NCBI GenBank assembly: GCA_030916885.1
Contig: JAUPVT010000001.1
Coordinates: 1-47,235, forward strand
Length of the DNA stretch: 47,235 bases
From: Chlamydiota bacterium
GTDB taxonomy: Bacteria; Chlamydiota; Chlamydiia; Chlamydiales; Rhabdochlamydiaceae
Direction: 5' to 3'
Shown: piece by piece, positions 47,124 through 47,235 of the stretch
Position numbering within the stretch: position 1 is the first letter of the stretch
Layout: every line of letters starts with the position of its first letter
Made by a program: the position numbers and the translations under genes
Notes under the pieces: generated by a model
The model's database searches: none
The model's input: the letters and a program-made list of their open reading frames with translations, nothing else
What the model was told of the DNA's origin: nothing

Positions 47124-47235
47124 GGTAGTGATTATCTAAGTTTTAATTTTATGGATAAAGGATGTATTATGCTCTAAAATCATGGGAGCCATAAATGAAT
47201 ATCTCTTGTCCTAACTGTTGTTCACATACCGTAAG
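47124..47235 (+). mobile_element. Left end of a probable IS1-family insertion sequence (partial)
   Basis: GGTAGTGATTATCTAAG at 47124-47140 has the position and flavour of an IS1-type terminal repeat, about 70 bp before a gene that starts like InsA. The element continues past the right edge, so neither the opposite repeat nor a target duplication can be checked. Confidence 0.4.
47195..47235 (+). CDS. Probable IS1 InsA-type transposase subunit, N-terminal fragment
   Basis: ATG 47195 (preceded by GGGAG) opens MNISCPNCCSHTV before the window ends. InsA proteins start with a CPxC zinc finger followed by a charged segment, and this N-terminus matches that start. Only 13 codons are available, so a different small zinc-finger protein is possible. 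Confidence 0.45.
   Translation, partial: MNISCPNCCSHTV

Overview
The window is AT-rich bacterial DNA, almost certainly from a member of the Chlamydiota outside the genus Chlamydia (an 'environmental' or arthropod/amoeba-associated chlamydia, perhaps near Rhabdochlamydiaceae or Parachlamydiaceae). The main reason is gene order. The block tadA / rpmE / prfA / prmC / ffh / rpsP / trmD / rplS / rnhB / gmk, the block rpsO-pnp / ftsH / tilS / lptF-lptG, and the neighbourhood hflX / PhnP-like hydrolase / DAO-type oxidoreductase / mdh all recall the order I know from Chlamydia trachomatis. A long (912 aa) FtsH and a citrate synthase next to mdh fit a non-Chlamydia chlamydia. The species name is inference.

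Layout. 1-7443 (minus): one tightly packed translation operon, tadA to gmk, with the 5' end of gmk running off the left edge. 7600-10389 (plus): rpsO with a good promoter and terminator, then pnp behind its own promoter and a 20-bp perfect leader hairpin. 10402-13372 (minus): an accessory metabolic insert (aldo/keto reductase, FAD monooxygenase broken by one in-frame stop, glyoxalase-fold protein) between pnp and ftsH. 13768-17746 (minus): ftsH and tilS. 17817-20703 (plus): lptF-lptG-PAP2 phosphatase, coupled by 1-4 nt overlaps, then an M32 carboxypeptidase. 22361-23145 (minus): a decayed membrane transporter, best read as MATE-type. 23263-24114: rplM-rpsI. 24276-25625: miaB. 25605-30353 (minus): glgB-ligA-membrane protein.

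30468-31283 (plus) encodes an unusual protein with two 66-residue repeats and a transposase-like HTH. 31290-38294 (minus) is a seven-gene operon: membrane protein, DAO-type oxidoreductase, PhnP-like hydrolase, hflX, radC, mtaB, chlamydial hypothetical. 38300-39870 is a graveyard: a decayed HigBA-like antitoxin, a 54-aa YtjA/DUF1328 membrane peptide that looks intact, and a multiply disrupted helical protein. 39952-41376 is a large protein with a C-terminal XRE HTH. 41367-43530 is mdh-gltA, and 43697-44635 a DMT permease.

45040-47070 (minus) holds two Inc-like membrane proteins. The 326-aa one ends in a tail of about 55 residues that carries all three classes of viral 'late domain' short motifs (PPxY twice, PSAP twice, YPxL once). 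These would be predicted to bind host NEDD4-family ligases, Tsg101 and ALIX. This is the most interesting signal in the window. The right edge begins what looks like an IS1-type insertion sequence.

Most genes are housekeeping: translation and its quality control, RNA decay, LPS export, DNA ligation, glycogen, and the TCA link malate-oxaloacetate-citrate. The accessory material is concentrated at 10.4-13.4, 22.3-23.2, 30.5-31.3, 38.3-41.4 and 44.7-47.2 kb.
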